A model generated the notes under the pieces. The model was given only the letters and a program-made list of their open reading frames with translations, was not told the origin of the DNA and did not search any database. This document shows positions 1 through 7,528 of a stretch of 11,251 nt of DNA, piece after piece (the first letter of the stretch is position 1; each line of letters begins with the position of its first letter). The stretch comes from Chitinophaga pinensis. GTDB taxonomy: Bacteria; Bacteroidota; Bacteroidia; AKYH767-A; OLB10. The stretch spans positions 1 through 11,251 of the forward strand of contig CAMBYJ010000035.1 in the NCBI GenBank assembly GCA_945872015.1, given 5' to 3'. The position numbers and the translations under genes are program-made.

Positions 1-2
1 TT

Positions 3-401
3 GGTTCTTTTGTAAATAGGTGTATTGTTGAATTGGGTGATATTTTTTCTAAGTCAGCAGGAGTAAACCTCACAACGGAAGAAGGATTAAAAGCGGGAAT
101 GGCCTTGATGAAACCCGAACATTTTATTGCGCCATTTTTAGCACATGCAATAGGAACTTTAATCGCAACATTTATAGCAGCACTGATTGCAGTTGACAGA
201 AGAAAAATTATTACAAGAGTTATTTCATTGCTCTATTTTGTTGGCGGTGCTTACATGGTAGCTATCCTCCCATCTCCAACTTGGTTTAATCGACTGGATT
301 TAATAGTGGCTTATTTCCCAATGGGTATTTTAGGATATTGGTTGGCGACGAGGTTTATTCCGGAGGGGAAGGGAGAGGCTAATTCTAATATTAATCGTTA
401 A
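3..401 (+). CDS. Small multi-span membrane protein, 5' end outside window
   Basis: The reading frame is open from the first bases of the window, so the gene starts upstream. The TTG at 33 is probably an internal leucine and not a start. About 132 residues are visible. Three hydrophobic segments (roughly visible residues 41-63, 70-89 and 98-118) alternate with short polar loops, one of them containing DRRK. This suggests an integral inner-membrane protein with at least three spans, plus a probable earlier one in the missing part. The tail is polar and asparagine-rich. It resembles small conserved membrane proteins of unknown function that are common in Bacteroidota, with a proline-tryptophan-phenylalanine loop before the last helix. 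I recognise no catalytic motif and assign no function. The next gene on the same strand starts 21 bases downstream, so co-transcription is possible. Confidence 0.75.
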   Translation, partial: GSFVNRCIVELGDIFSKSAGVNLTTEEGLKAGMALMKPEHFIAPFLAHAIGTLIATFIAALIAVDRRKIITRVISLLYFVGGAYMVAILPSPTWFNRLDLIVAYFPMGILGYWLATRFIPEGKGEANSNINR

Positions 402-422
402 TTTAATTCAAATACCCCCCCC

Positions 423-821
423 ATGAAACTCGCTCACTTCGCCCTTGTCATAGACGATTACGATAAAGCTATTGCTTATTATACTACGGTACTGGGATTT
501 CATTTGGTAGAGGATACTCGCCTCGATGAAAATAAACGCTGGGTGCGAGTGGCTACTACTGAGAATGCAGAGACCTCTATTCTTTTAGCAAAGGCATCCA
601 ACGAGGAGCAACAATCACGAATCGGTAATCAGACGGGTGGGAGGGTGTTTCTGTTTTTACATACGGATAATTTTCAGGAGTTTTATGATCGTTTGCTTAA
701 GCACGAAGTAAAAATTATTCGTCCCATCACGCACGAAGCATGGGGCACTGTTTGTGTGTTTCAAGATGTGTATGGAAATCTCTGGGACTTAATTCAACCC
801 GCTACTAACGGTAATGCCTAG
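423..821 (+). CDS. VOC-family (glyoxalase/dioxygenase-fold) protein
   Basis: This 132-residue protein has the paired beta-alpha-beta-beta-beta layout of the vicinal oxygen chelate superfamily. Module one begins with HFALVIDD and the helix DKAIAYYTTVLGF (residues 5-26). Module two starts near residue 74 and ends with the typical YGNLWDLIQP (residues 117-126). The length is close to E. coli glyoxalase I (135 aa). Aligned by eye, however, only the first ligand (His5) is kept. The middle two positions look like hydrophobic residues (around Leu54 and Phe76), and the last ligand is Asp122 instead of Glu. It is therefore unlikely to be a true glyoxalase I, and its substrate cannot be named. Members of this subgroup are usually annotated only as VOC proteins. 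The ATG is preceded by eight C residues and no Shine-Dalgarno sequence. Its stop overlaps the next start. Confidence 0.9.
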   Translation: MKLAHFALVIDDYDKAIAYYTTVLGFHLVEDTRLDENKRWVRVATTENAETSILLAKASNEEQQSRIGNQTGGRVFLFLHTDNFQEFYDRLLKHEVKIIRPITHEAWGTVCVFQDVYGNLWDLIQPATNGNA

Positions 822-1164
822 GTTCTCTAGCATCGATGAGTATATCGCTTCTTTCGATAAGCCTGTCCAGCAAAAGTTAAAAGAACTCAATCAGTTTATT
901 GCATCCGTTATTCCGTATGCGGAGCCCGTCATCAGTTATAATATGCCGGCTTACAAATTCAATAAGGTAGCAGTGTATTTTGCAGGCTATAAAAATTATA
1001 TCGGCTTTTATCCAACTTCAAAACCTATCGAGTATTTTAAAAATGAATTGCAATCCTACACACATTCAAAAGGAGCAGTACAATTTAAGTTGAATGAGCC
1101 TTTGCCCTACGATTTAATTAAGCGAATGGTGTTGTATCGAATGGAAATGATTTTAAACGAATAA
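814..1164 (+). CDS. DUF1801 (YdhG/Fra-like) protein
   Basis: This is a compact 116-residue soluble protein with DUF1801 hallmarks: an N-terminal helix with the SIDEYIASF pattern (residues 6-14), the central ISYNMPAYKF (residues 40-49), the strand pair leading to NYIGFYPTSKPIEYF (residues 61-75), and the late SKGAVQF plus PLPYDLIKRMVLYRM segments (from about residue 84). Bacillus subtilis YdhG/Fra, a frataxin-like iron chaperone, has this fold. Many DUF1801 members have no assigned role, so iron handling here is only an inference from the family. The ATG lies inside the end of the VOC gene, an 8-base overlap that suggests translational coupling. The stop codon falls inside the left arm of the terminator hairpin. 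Confidence 0.88.
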   Translation: MPRFSSIDEYIASFDKPVQQKLKELNQFIASVIPYAEPVISYNMPAYKFNKVAVYFAGYKNYIGFYPTSKPIEYFKNELQSYTHSKGAVQFKLNEPLPYDLIKRMVLYRMEMILNE

Positions 1165-1192
1165 GGGAGCAAAAATTTTGCTCCCTTATTCG
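1158..1192. terminator. Bidirectional hairpin terminator between convergent genes
   Basis: This is a perfect inverted repeat. The 17 bases at 1158-1174 (CGAATAAGGGAGCAAAA) are the exact reverse complement of 1176-1192, around a single central A. In RNA the A/T centre would open to form the loop, leaving a strong GC-containing stem. It sits 0 bases from the end of the plus-strand DUF1801 gene, with the stop codon inside the left arm. It begins 20 bases past the stop of the minus-strand pruA gene. Both outer flanks are moderately T-rich in the reading direction, so it probably terminates both convergent transcripts. Confidence 0.85.
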
Positions 1193-1211
1193 TTATAACC
1201 TGATTCTTATT

Positions 1212-2843
1212 TTATTCTTTATCTAAAAACGAATAACGATAGTCGGTAGGAGGTACCAAAGCCTCTTTAATGGTACGAGGAGAAACCCAACGTAACAAGT
1301 TGATCAATGATCCCGCTTTGTCGTTTGTTCCCGATGCTCTCGCCCCACCAAATGGTTGTTGTCCTACAACAGCGCCTGTACATTTATCGTTGATGTAAAA
1401 GTTACCCGCCGCATTCACTAATTTCTTTGTCGCTGTTTGTATCGCATAACGATCTTTCGCCATAATCGATCCTGTTAAGGCATAGGTCGATGTTGAATCC
1501 ACTAACTCACAAGTCTCTTCAAACTTATTCGCATCATACACGTAAATCGTTAATACCGGTCCGAATAATTCTTCGCACATCGTTACATACTTCGGATCTT
1601 TCGCAACAATAATCGTTGGTGCAATAAAGTATCCTTTCGATTTATCGTAAGTGCCGCCTGCAATAATTTCTACTTCGCTCGACTTCTTCGCATTCTCAAT
1701 ATAGCTTACTAATTTATCGAATGATTTTTCGTCGATAACCGCATTCACAAAGTTTTCGAAATCTTCTGTAGGCCCCATCTTCATCGAAGCTAAATCAGTA
1801 ATCAAACCTTGCTTCACTGTGTCCCACATGTTCGATGGAATATATGCTCTCGATGCAGCAGAACATTTTTGTCCCTGGTATTCAAAAGCACCTCTGCTTA
1901 ATGCTGTAATGACTTCCTGCGGATTTGCACTGTGATGCGCAAGGATAAAATCTTTACCACCTGTTTCTCCAACAATACGCGGATACGATTTGTACTTATG
2001 AATATTATTTCCAATCGTCTTCCAGATATCTTGGAACACACCCGTTGATCCTGTAAAGTGAATTCCTGCAAAGTCAGGGTGACTAAAAATGACATCTCCT
2101 GTTTCTGCACCACCTACATAAACTAAATTGATAACTCCTGCTGGTAATCCTGCTTCCATGAACACTTCCATCAATACATTCGCAGAATAAATTTGCGTGA
2201 ATGCGGGTTTCCAAACTACCGTATTCCCCATCATCGCAACGCTGGTTGGCAAATTACCAGCAATGGCAGTGAAATTAAATGGCGTTAAAGCAAATACGAA
2301 CCCTTCTAACGGTCGTTGCTCTACGCGATTGTAAATTCCCTTTGATGATATCGGTTGTTGCGTATAAATCTCTCTTGCATATTCTACGTTGAAACGTAAG
2401 AAGTCAATCATTTCACATGCAGCATCAATCTCTGCCTGATAAGCATTTTTACTTTGAGCTAACATGGTAGATGCATTGATCTTTGCACGGTAAGGACCAG
2501 CTAATAATTCAGCAGCCTTTAAGAAAATAGAAGCGCGTTGTTCCCATTCCATGTTCGCCCAAGCATCTTTCGCTTTCATGGCTGCGTTAATCGCCGCTGT
2601 TACATGCGAGCCATCACCAATAGAATAGGTTCCTAATAAATGCTGGTGATCATGTGGCGGACGTAAATCGCCTTTCTTATTTGTATGAACAGCCTCGCCA
2701 CCGATGTACATAGGCACATCAATCACCTGACTTCTCATTTCCTGTAATTTAGCTTTTAGGGCTTTGCGCTCCGCACTTCCGGGAGCATAATTCAATACCG
2801 GCTCGTTGATAGCAGCAGGTACCTTGTATATTGCATTCGACAT
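1212..2843 (-). CDS. pruA: L-glutamate gamma-semialdehyde dehydrogenase (1-pyrroline-5-carboxylate dehydrogenase)
   Basis: This enzyme oxidises L-glutamate 5-semialdehyde (in equilibrium with pyrroline-5-carboxylate) to glutamate with NAD+, the second step of proline breakdown. It has 543 residues of the ALDH superfamily and resembles the monofunctional, eukaryote-like P5CDH type (human ALDH4A1 is about 563 aa) more than the bifunctional PutA. Visible active-site elements are TPFN (Asn190), GSTGVF in the Rossmann region (265-270), VGETGGKD with the general base Glu293, GQKCSAASR with catalytic Cys327, EELFGPV (424-430) for cofactor binding, and QPFGGARASGTNDKAG (496-511) near the C-terminus. 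No key residue is missing. The ATG at 2843 is supported by a Bacteroidota-type promoter just upstream and a short leader. A proline dehydrogenase gene is not in the window. C-ending codons look commoner here than in the AT-rich helicase gene upstream, which fits a well-expressed metabolic gene. Confidence 0.97.
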   Translation of the reverse strand: MSNAIYKVPAAINEPVLNYAPGSAERKALKAKLQEMRSQVIDVPMYIGGEAVHTNKKGDLRPPHDHQHLLGTYSIGDGSHVTAAINAAMKAKDAWANMEWEQRASIFLKAAELLAGPYRAKINASTMLAQSKNAYQAEIDAACEMIDFLRFNVEYAREIYTQQPISSKGIYNRVEQRPLEGFVFALTPFNFTAIAGNLPTSVAMMGNTVVWKPAFTQIYSANVLMEVFMEAGLPAGVINLVYVGGAETGDVIFSHPDFAGIHFTGSTGVFQDIWKTIGNNIHKYKSYPRIVGETGGKDFILAHHSANPQEVITALSRGAFEYQGQKCSAASRAYIPSNMWDTVKQGLITDLASMKMGPTEDFENFVNAVIDEKSFDKLVSYIENAKKSSEVEIIAGGTYDKSKGYFIAPTIIVAKDPKYVTMCEELFGPVLTIYVYDANKFEETCELVDSTSTYALTGSIMAKDRYAIQTATKKLVNAAGNFYINDKCTGAVVGQQPFGGARASGTNDKAGSLINLLRWVSPRTIKEALVPPTDYRYSFLDKE

Positions 2844-2847
2844 AGTA

Positions 2848-2859
2848 GTAAAATTTTAC
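2848..2859. repeat. 12-bp perfect palindrome over the predicted pruA transcription start
   Basis: GTAAAATTTTAC is self-complementary. It lies between the -7 element and the pruA start codon, overlapping the region where transcription should begin. It could be a small operator or a weak leader hairpin. AT-rich palindromes of this size also arise by chance, so a regulatory role is only a suggestion. Confidence 0.3.
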
Positions 2860-2861
2860 CG

Positions 2862-2869
2862 CAAAGGTA
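2862..2869 (-). promoter_or_regulatory. Bacteroidota-type -7 promoter element for pruA
   Basis: On the minus strand this reads TACCTTTG, an exact match to the TAnnTTTG -7 consensus used by the Bacteroidota primary sigma factor. It ends 18 bases before the pruA ATG, which would give a leader of only about 13 bases. No convincing -33 TTTG box lies at the usual spacing; the nearest TTG is about 27 bases upstream. The position directly ahead of a metabolic gene makes a chance match less likely. Confidence 0.7.
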
Positions 2870-2917
2870 CTATTTTAATAACTAAAATTGGTGATGCAAG
2901 TTACTTAACCAACTAAA

Positions 2918-5900
2918 TTAATTGATTGGCTCTAAGCTGTTTGTTTCGGTATAAAGTAAATACCCTTTTACTTCTTGAAAGCCCATCTTTTCAATCACAG
3001 AACAGTATTTCTCAACCTGCTTATTATGTTTGTCATCTTTGCTGCCTGTTTTGAAATCAATAATGATAGCGCTGGTGTCTTTCATAAGTACCCGATCAGG
3101 TCTTAATGTTTCTCCTTCAAAGTAAATACTCGATTCATTTTTGATTGCATAATTGGAATCATTGAAATTATTTTCATCCAAAAGTTTTAATGAAAGCAAC
3201 GCATCTTTCTTTAATCGTTCAACTACCGTAGTATCGTAAATATTGAATTTGATTTTCGTATTAAAAAGCACCGCATCTAACTCCTCAGCTTTATTCATTT
3301 TGCTTAATAAGTGATGAAGGTAATCGCCATATAATTGCTCTGCGTTTTTAATTTTATAACTCAACGTAGGCATCACGGATGTCGTGTTTATTAAAGATTG
3401 CTGATTAAGTGTGTTATTTTTTAATTGAACCTGCTCATTATTCTTTTTCTCTGAAGCTGTATTGTTTTCTTTAGCTCCAATTACGAGTTGCACGAGAGCC
3501 TCTGATTCGTTAAGCAGCGGACTTAATTCTGTATTCGCACGAATTGAAGCGAGTAGTAAATTTCCTAATCGTTTATTGTTGGATTTTAAATTTGAAAAAA
3601 CATACAACTCAGTTTTTACTCTTGTAAATGCAACATACAATAAATTCAGATTGTCAACATAGGAATTATCAATCTCTTTAAAATAGCTTTTTGAAAAATG
3701 AGTGTTTTCAAGTTTTTTAGTGAAAATAAGCGGACTAGCAGCTGTAGCATTATAAGGCGAAGCTGTAGTTTCTCCCCAGATAGTTTGATTGGCTTTGGGA
3801 GTGATTTCCCAATCAGCAAATGGCATAATTACAATCGGAAATTCTAATCCTTTTGATTGATGAATAGTAATAATTCGCACTGCATTGTTTACTGTTGGAA
3901 GACTAACTGTCCAGTCTTTTGTTTTAGATTTTTCATCCCACCATTTCAAGAAATATTCGATAGAGCCACCTTCTTTCGAAGTGTATTCCATCATCACATC
4001 ATGAAACTTTTCTAGGTATAAATCGAAATAGTCGAGGCCAGTCAACTTTAATAATTCCCAATAGCAAATATTTACAGGAAGCGTTTTTAATTTATCGATT
4101 TCATTTTTAAACTTCAGCTTCACCCATGTTTGCTGATGCTTGTTTATAAAGTTCGCGTTTCGTTCAACAGATGAATCGGCTATCTGTAATTTCTCTGCGA
4201 AATAATTTAATTCTTCTTCTAGGATTTGATTTTGGGTGTCGTATAAAAAACGCAGACAACTAATGATAAATCGAACTTTGTTGTTTGCTGTAATCTTTAA
4301 TGAGTTTCCAGATATGAAATCGATATTGGTTTCATGAAGTAAATAATCAGCAACTTTTACTTCATCATCATTCTTGCGTACGAGTATAGCAATATCGCTA
4401 AGTTGATAATTACGACTAATTGCATCCTCAATAATCGCAACCATCTTAGGAAGATTACCTAATGGTATTTGATCACTTTCTTCGGATGCAGTTGTTGTTT
4501 CTTCAACTAGTTCATTTTCGGTGGCAACTTCGTTTTCAATTTCAATTTCGTTCTCCTCCATCGCATCTGCTTTTGCTGCTTTGGGATCAATGAAATTAAT
4601 TTCGATATAGCCCCCTTTTGTTTTTTCGCCTTGATCAGCCTGACGCATATTCGCATCGTCATATGCTTTGTCCAGCGTTACATTTGATTCTTTTAATTTT
4701 GATTTTATTTCGTTGGATGTGGATTTGAAAAGTTCGTTGTTAAAATAAATCACATTGTTTTTAGAACGATAATTAGTATTTAAAGGTGTTTCAGTAATAC
4801 TCTGACTAAACTGTTTTAAGTCTTCTCTAACGCCTTTTAATATCAATTCCATATTTCCCCCACGCCAGCGATAAATCGATTGTTTCGCATCGCCTACAAT
4901 TAGAGAATCTTTTCCTAATGATAGCGAATTCATTACCATTGGCTTTAGAATTTTCCATTGCGCATCACTCGTATCTTGAAATTCATCAATAAATAAATAG
5001 TTGTATGTATTTCCTGATTTTTCATAAATGAATGAAGCATCATCGTCTCTAGAGAAATCTTGAAGTAATTTCGTTGTATCACTTAACAAAAATGTTTGAT
5101 ATTCGTCGCGGTAAAGTTTTAACGACTCATTTAATTTTTCAATTACTCCCGCTTGATACGATAATTTTAAAATTTCATTGATGGTTAGCAATTCAATGAT
5201 ATTAGCAAAGAAAACTTTTTCAAAATCTAATAATGCTGGATGAAGTGTAGCATTTATAAAATCGATCAGCTCTTGCTTTGCTTTTGTTGGAATAAGTTCA
5301 TCAGGATTATCAATTGTTGCCCTAACTGCCTTTTCAAAATCGAATGATATGATTTTAGTAGGATCCTCAATCAGTTTAAATAATTTAGCTAGTGCTCCTC
5401 TCGATTTGCCTTTGAAATCAGCAGCCGTATATCCGTTGTTTTCTACCAGCGATTTAATTTCAATTAACTTATTCAGAATAGCATCTGCATGTGGCTTCTT
5501 GCTGTTTTTTAAATTCCTGACATATACTTGATAATCGTTAGCAGATAGTGCATTTGAAAAAGCATTAACAATTGGTCGGTTAATAATCTCTTTAACCATT
5601 CCTTTTAGGTCGGACTTTATATTCCAGCCTTTGTTATTATCGATATTATCAATCAGTAATTCTTCGAGCCATTCGGTGAGTTGCTTGTTCTTTCCTGAAA
5701 GTTCAAGTACTCTGTCTGTGATGGTGTCTGCAATATTATCAATATCGAGTTCTATCGTGTAATGAATCGGCAACTTCAATTCACGCGATAGTGTTTTCGA
5801 TAATACCTGAAAATAACTATCTATAGTAGAAACACCAAAAGATGAATAATCATGCAGAATTTTTTGCATCACAATTTCAGCACGCTGCTGTACTAAATCG

Positions 5901-6139
5901 TCAGCAATTTTTAAGGTGTCAATTAAATGTTGACGATGATCAGATTTTTGACCATTCGATAAAATTAATAGTTCGCTAATAATGCGGGATTTCATTTCTT
6001 CCGCCGCTTTATTTGTAAACGTGATTGCTAAAATCCGCTTATAGTCGTTGGTGTTTTTAATTACTTTTTCAAGATACTGTCTGACTAATTGAAAAGTTTT
6101 ACCTGAGCCTGCTGAGGCAATGTAAATTGTTAACCCCAT
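2918..6139 (-). CDS. AddA/RecB-like UvrD-family helicase with C-terminal PD-(D/E)XK nuclease
   Basis: This 1073-residue protein has superfamily 1A helicase motifs in order: Walker A ASAGSGKTF (9-16), motif Ia AITFTNKAAEEMKSRI (38-53), Walker B FIDEFQDTSDAQW (383-395), motif III GDAKQSIYRWRGG (416-428), motif IV NTNYRSKNNVI (454-464), motif V TIHQSKGLEFP (758-768) and motif VI NLLYVAFTR (832-840). A C-terminal AddA-type nuclease follows: GDYLHHLL (938-945), RPDRV with Asp1015, IIDFKTG with Asp1028 and Lys1030, and QVEKY (1041-1045). All catalytic residues appear present. By family it should unwind and degrade double-strand DNA ends to prepare recombination. AddA normally works with AddB, which is not in this window; pruA lies directly downstream instead. 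An acidic Glu-rich insert occupies about 526-557. The start lies 2 bases after the DUF3078 stop, so it is probably the last gene of the mscL operon. Confidence 0.93.
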   Translation of the reverse strand: MGLTIYIASAGSGKTFQLVRQYLEKVIKNTNDYKRILAITFTNKAAEEMKSRIISELLILSNGQKSDHRQHLIDTLKIADDLVQQRAEIVMQKILHDYSSFGVSTIDSYFQVLSKTLSRELKLPIHYTIELDIDNIADTITDRVLELSGKNKQLTEWLEELLIDNIDNNKGWNIKSDLKGMVKEIINRPIVNAFSNALSANDYQVYVRNLKNSKKPHADAILNKLIEIKSLVENNGYTAADFKGKSRGALAKLFKLIEDPTKIISFDFEKAVRATIDNPDELIPTKAKQELIDFINATLHPALLDFEKVFFANIIELLTINEILKLSYQAGVIEKLNESLKLYRDEYQTFLLSDTTKLLQDFSRDDDASFIYEKSGNTYNYLFIDEFQDTSDAQWKILKPMVMNSLSLGKDSLIVGDAKQSIYRWRGGNMELILKGVREDLKQFSQSITETPLNTNYRSKNNVIYFNNELFKSTSNEIKSKLKESNVTLDKAYDDANMRQADQGEKTKGGYIEINFIDPKAAKADAMEENEIEIENEVATENELVEETTTASEESDQIPLGNLPKMVAIIEDAISRNYQLSDIAILVRKNDDEVKVADYLLHETNIDFISGNSLKITANNKVRFIISCLRFLYDTQNQILEEELNYFAEKLQIADSSVERNANFINKHQQTWVKLKFKNEIDKLKTLPVNICYWELLKLTGLDYFDLYLEKFHDVMMEYTSKEGGSIEYFLKWWDEKSKTKDWTVSLPTVNNAVRIITIHQSKGLEFPIVIMPFADWEITPKANQTIWGETTASPYNATAASPLIFTKKLENTHFSKSYFKEIDNSYVDNLNLLYVAFTRVKTELYVFSNLKSNNKRLGNLLLASIRANTELSPLLNESEALVQLVIGAKENNTASEKKNNEQVQLKNNTLNQQSLINTTSVMPTLSYKIKNAEQLYGDYLHHLLSKMNKAEELDAVLFNTKIKFNIYDTTVVERLKKDALLSLKLLDENNFNDSNYAIKNESSIYFEGETLRPDRVLMKDTSAIIIDFKTGSKDDKHNKQVEKYCSVIEKMGFQEVKGYLLYTETNSLEPIN

Positions 6140-6141
6140 TC

Positions 6142-7065
6142 TTATTTTGCTATTTTACTCTTTGTGATTTTATATCCTAATCCAACGCCAAAAACTTGTT
6201 TAGATTGTAATCTCGGACCAACACCAACTAATTTCTTTTCGCTTCCGGATCCTTCATAAACGGAAATTGGTGTATTGTCATCATAAATAAATTGCGTTGA
6301 GAAATTAGCAGTGATGTATTTGTTAACTTTCATGACCAATATCAAGCTGAAGTTCAAGTCAACATTTTGAGGGTCCTCCAGATAATTAGAGAATAAATCG
6401 ATTTGAGACATTAACGTAATATTCTCAATTACCTCTTGTTTGTATCTCACATTTAGGTAGGCTCCCATTTCCGTTCTTATGTTTTTCCCGGAATCAACTC
6501 CGTATGCTCCTTGGTTTGATAGCATATCATCCAAAACAAACGTGTTTTTATTTGCGATAGGAGAGAGGCAGACTGATAAATGTTCGGAAGGTTTGTAATC
6601 AATACCTAAGGACAACACAGTAAATGCTGGAGCTGCAAAGCGACTGATTACAATCGGATCTTCATTGGTATAGTCGTACCCGTTAGCAAATTGAGTTTTG
6701 ATATTTAGCAAGCCGGTATAATACCATTTCTTGCTATTTTTAACAGCATAACCTAATTTACTTGTGTATTCAATTCTATCTTCATTCTTTTTTAAATCTT
6801 CATCTCCAATCTGATTTAAACCATACGATAAATCGATGTTATTATCCCAGACAATATTGTCTTTTTTATAGTTAGCATAGCTATTTAAAAATCCGTTGAT
6901 AGCGACTGAATTTTCTCCACCAGCAGCCCAGTTAGAAAAACTTACCTGATTAATATTAGCAGATACAAACAATCCTTTTTTCCAGATGGTATCGTTAGCA
7001 GTTTGACAAATACCTGATAGGGCAGAAAGCACGAAAAAGGCAAGTAGTGTGTAGTATTTATTCAT
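6142..7065 (-). CDS. DUF3078 family protein, probable outer-membrane beta-barrel
   Basis: This protein has 307 residues. A signal peptide is visible at 1-20: Asn-Lys-Tyr-Tyr, then a hydrophobic core, ending SGICQ. The residue before Cys20 is Ile, so it does not fit a lipobox, and cleavage near Gln21 by signal peptidase I is more likely. The mature part opens with the DUF3078 signature QVSFSNWAAGGENS (40-53), followed by many alternating amphipathic strands such as NNIDLSYGLNQIG and TANFSTQFIYDD, and a strand-like C-terminal GVGLGYKI. This suggests an outer-membrane beta-barrel. The family is common in Bacteroidota and has no settled function. The gene starts 1 base after the mscL stop and ends 2 bases before the helicase start, so all three are probably translated from one message. 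Confidence 0.88.
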   Translation of the reverse strand: MNKYYTLLAFFVLSALSGICQTANDTIWKKGLFVSANINQVSFSNWAAGGENSVAINGFLNSYANYKKDNIVWDNNIDLSYGLNQIGDEDLKKNEDRIEYTSKLGYAVKNSKKWYYTGLLNIKTQFANGYDYTNEDPIVISRFAAPAFTVLSLGIDYKPSEHLSVCLSPIANKNTFVLDDMLSNQGAYGVDSGKNIRTEMGAYLNVRYKQEVIENITLMSQIDLFSNYLEDPQNVDLNFSLILVMKVNKYITANFSTQFIYDDNTPISVYEGSGSEKKLVGVGPRLQSKQVFGVGLGYKITKSKIAK

Positions 7066-7066
7066 G

Positions 7067-7498
7067 TTATTTGTTTTTAAGTAAATCTCTTATTTCTTCT
7101 AATAGTATTTCTTGATTCGGTTTTGCAACAATTGTTTCTTCTTCTGCTTTCTTGCGTAGTTTGTTCATCGCTTTCACAACAAAAAACATCACGAGAGCAA
7201 CCATGAAAAAATCGATGACTGCACTCATAAATTCACCATAGCGGATGTAAACTTCTGGGACAGCTTTCGTAATTATATTTCCTGAAGCATCCAAAACGTC
7301 TTTCGAACCATCTTGAATTTTATATTTCAATTCAGAAAAATCTTGGCCTCCAATAATCTTCCCAATTAGAGGCATTACAATTCCATCAATAAATGTAGAG
7401 GTGATCTTTGTAAATCCACCTCCAACAACCACACCCACTGCAAAATCAATCAGGTTTCCTTTTAAAGCAAAAGCTTTGAATTCGTCTATTATAGCCAT
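7067..7498 (-). CDS. mscL: Large-conductance mechanosensitive channel MscL
   Basis: This is a 143-residue inner-membrane channel that opens on membrane tension and releases solutes during osmotic downshock. The N-terminal amphipathic helix IIDEFKAFALKG (3-14) leads into TM1, with NLIDFAVGVVVGGGFTKI (15-32) carrying the glycine-rich pore constriction and IVMPLIG at its end (40-46). A periplasmic loop follows (about 50-88). TM2 spans about 91-111 (MSAVIDFFMVALVMFFVV). A charged segment, NKLRKKAEEE, and the C-terminal bundle helix EILLEEIRDLLKN come last. Length and order match the family. I chose the ATG at 7498 over the upstream in-frame TTG at 7549: the family starts with this helix, and the TTG lies inside a terminator hairpin. 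The DUF3078 gene follows after 1 base. Confidence 0.96.
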   Translation of the reverse strand: MAIIDEFKAFALKGNLIDFAVGVVVGGGFTKITSTFIDGIVMPLIGKIIGGQDFSELKYKIQDGSKDVLDASGNIITKAVPEVYIRYGEFMSAVIDFFMVALVMFFVVKAMNKLRKKAEEETIVAKPNQEILLEEIRDLLKNK

Positions 7499-7517
7499 AG
7501 TTCTATTATTTATCTTA

Positions 7518-7525
7518 TAAAAGTA
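7518..7525 (-). promoter_or_regulatory. Possible weak -7 element for the mscL operon
   Basis: The minus strand reads TACTTTTA, seven of eight positions of the TAnnTTTG consensus (the final G is A). It sits 19 bases before the mscL ATG, similar to the pruA arrangement. A promoter is expected here because a terminator lies immediately upstream. The region is AT-rich and the match imperfect. Partial read-through from the upstream operon is the alternative. Confidence 0.25.
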
Positions 7526-7528
7526 AAA

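Noticed and set aside
1898..2113. Minus-strand open frame of 71 codons within pruA
   Set aside because: It overlaps the well-supported pruA gene in another frame and its product resembles no family I know.
2897..2935. Possible terminator between the AddA-like gene and pruA
   Set aside because: Only a weak, interrupted CCAA/TTGG pairing with no T-tract on the minus strand. Read-through into pruA cannot be excluded.
3462..3662. Plus-strand open frame opposite the AddA-like gene
   Set aside because: It lies antisense to conserved helicase coding sequence, and its composition is that of a shadow frame.
5349..5531. Plus-strand open frame opposite the N-terminal part of the AddA-like gene
   Set aside because: Short, antisense to a clear gene, and no recognisable domain.
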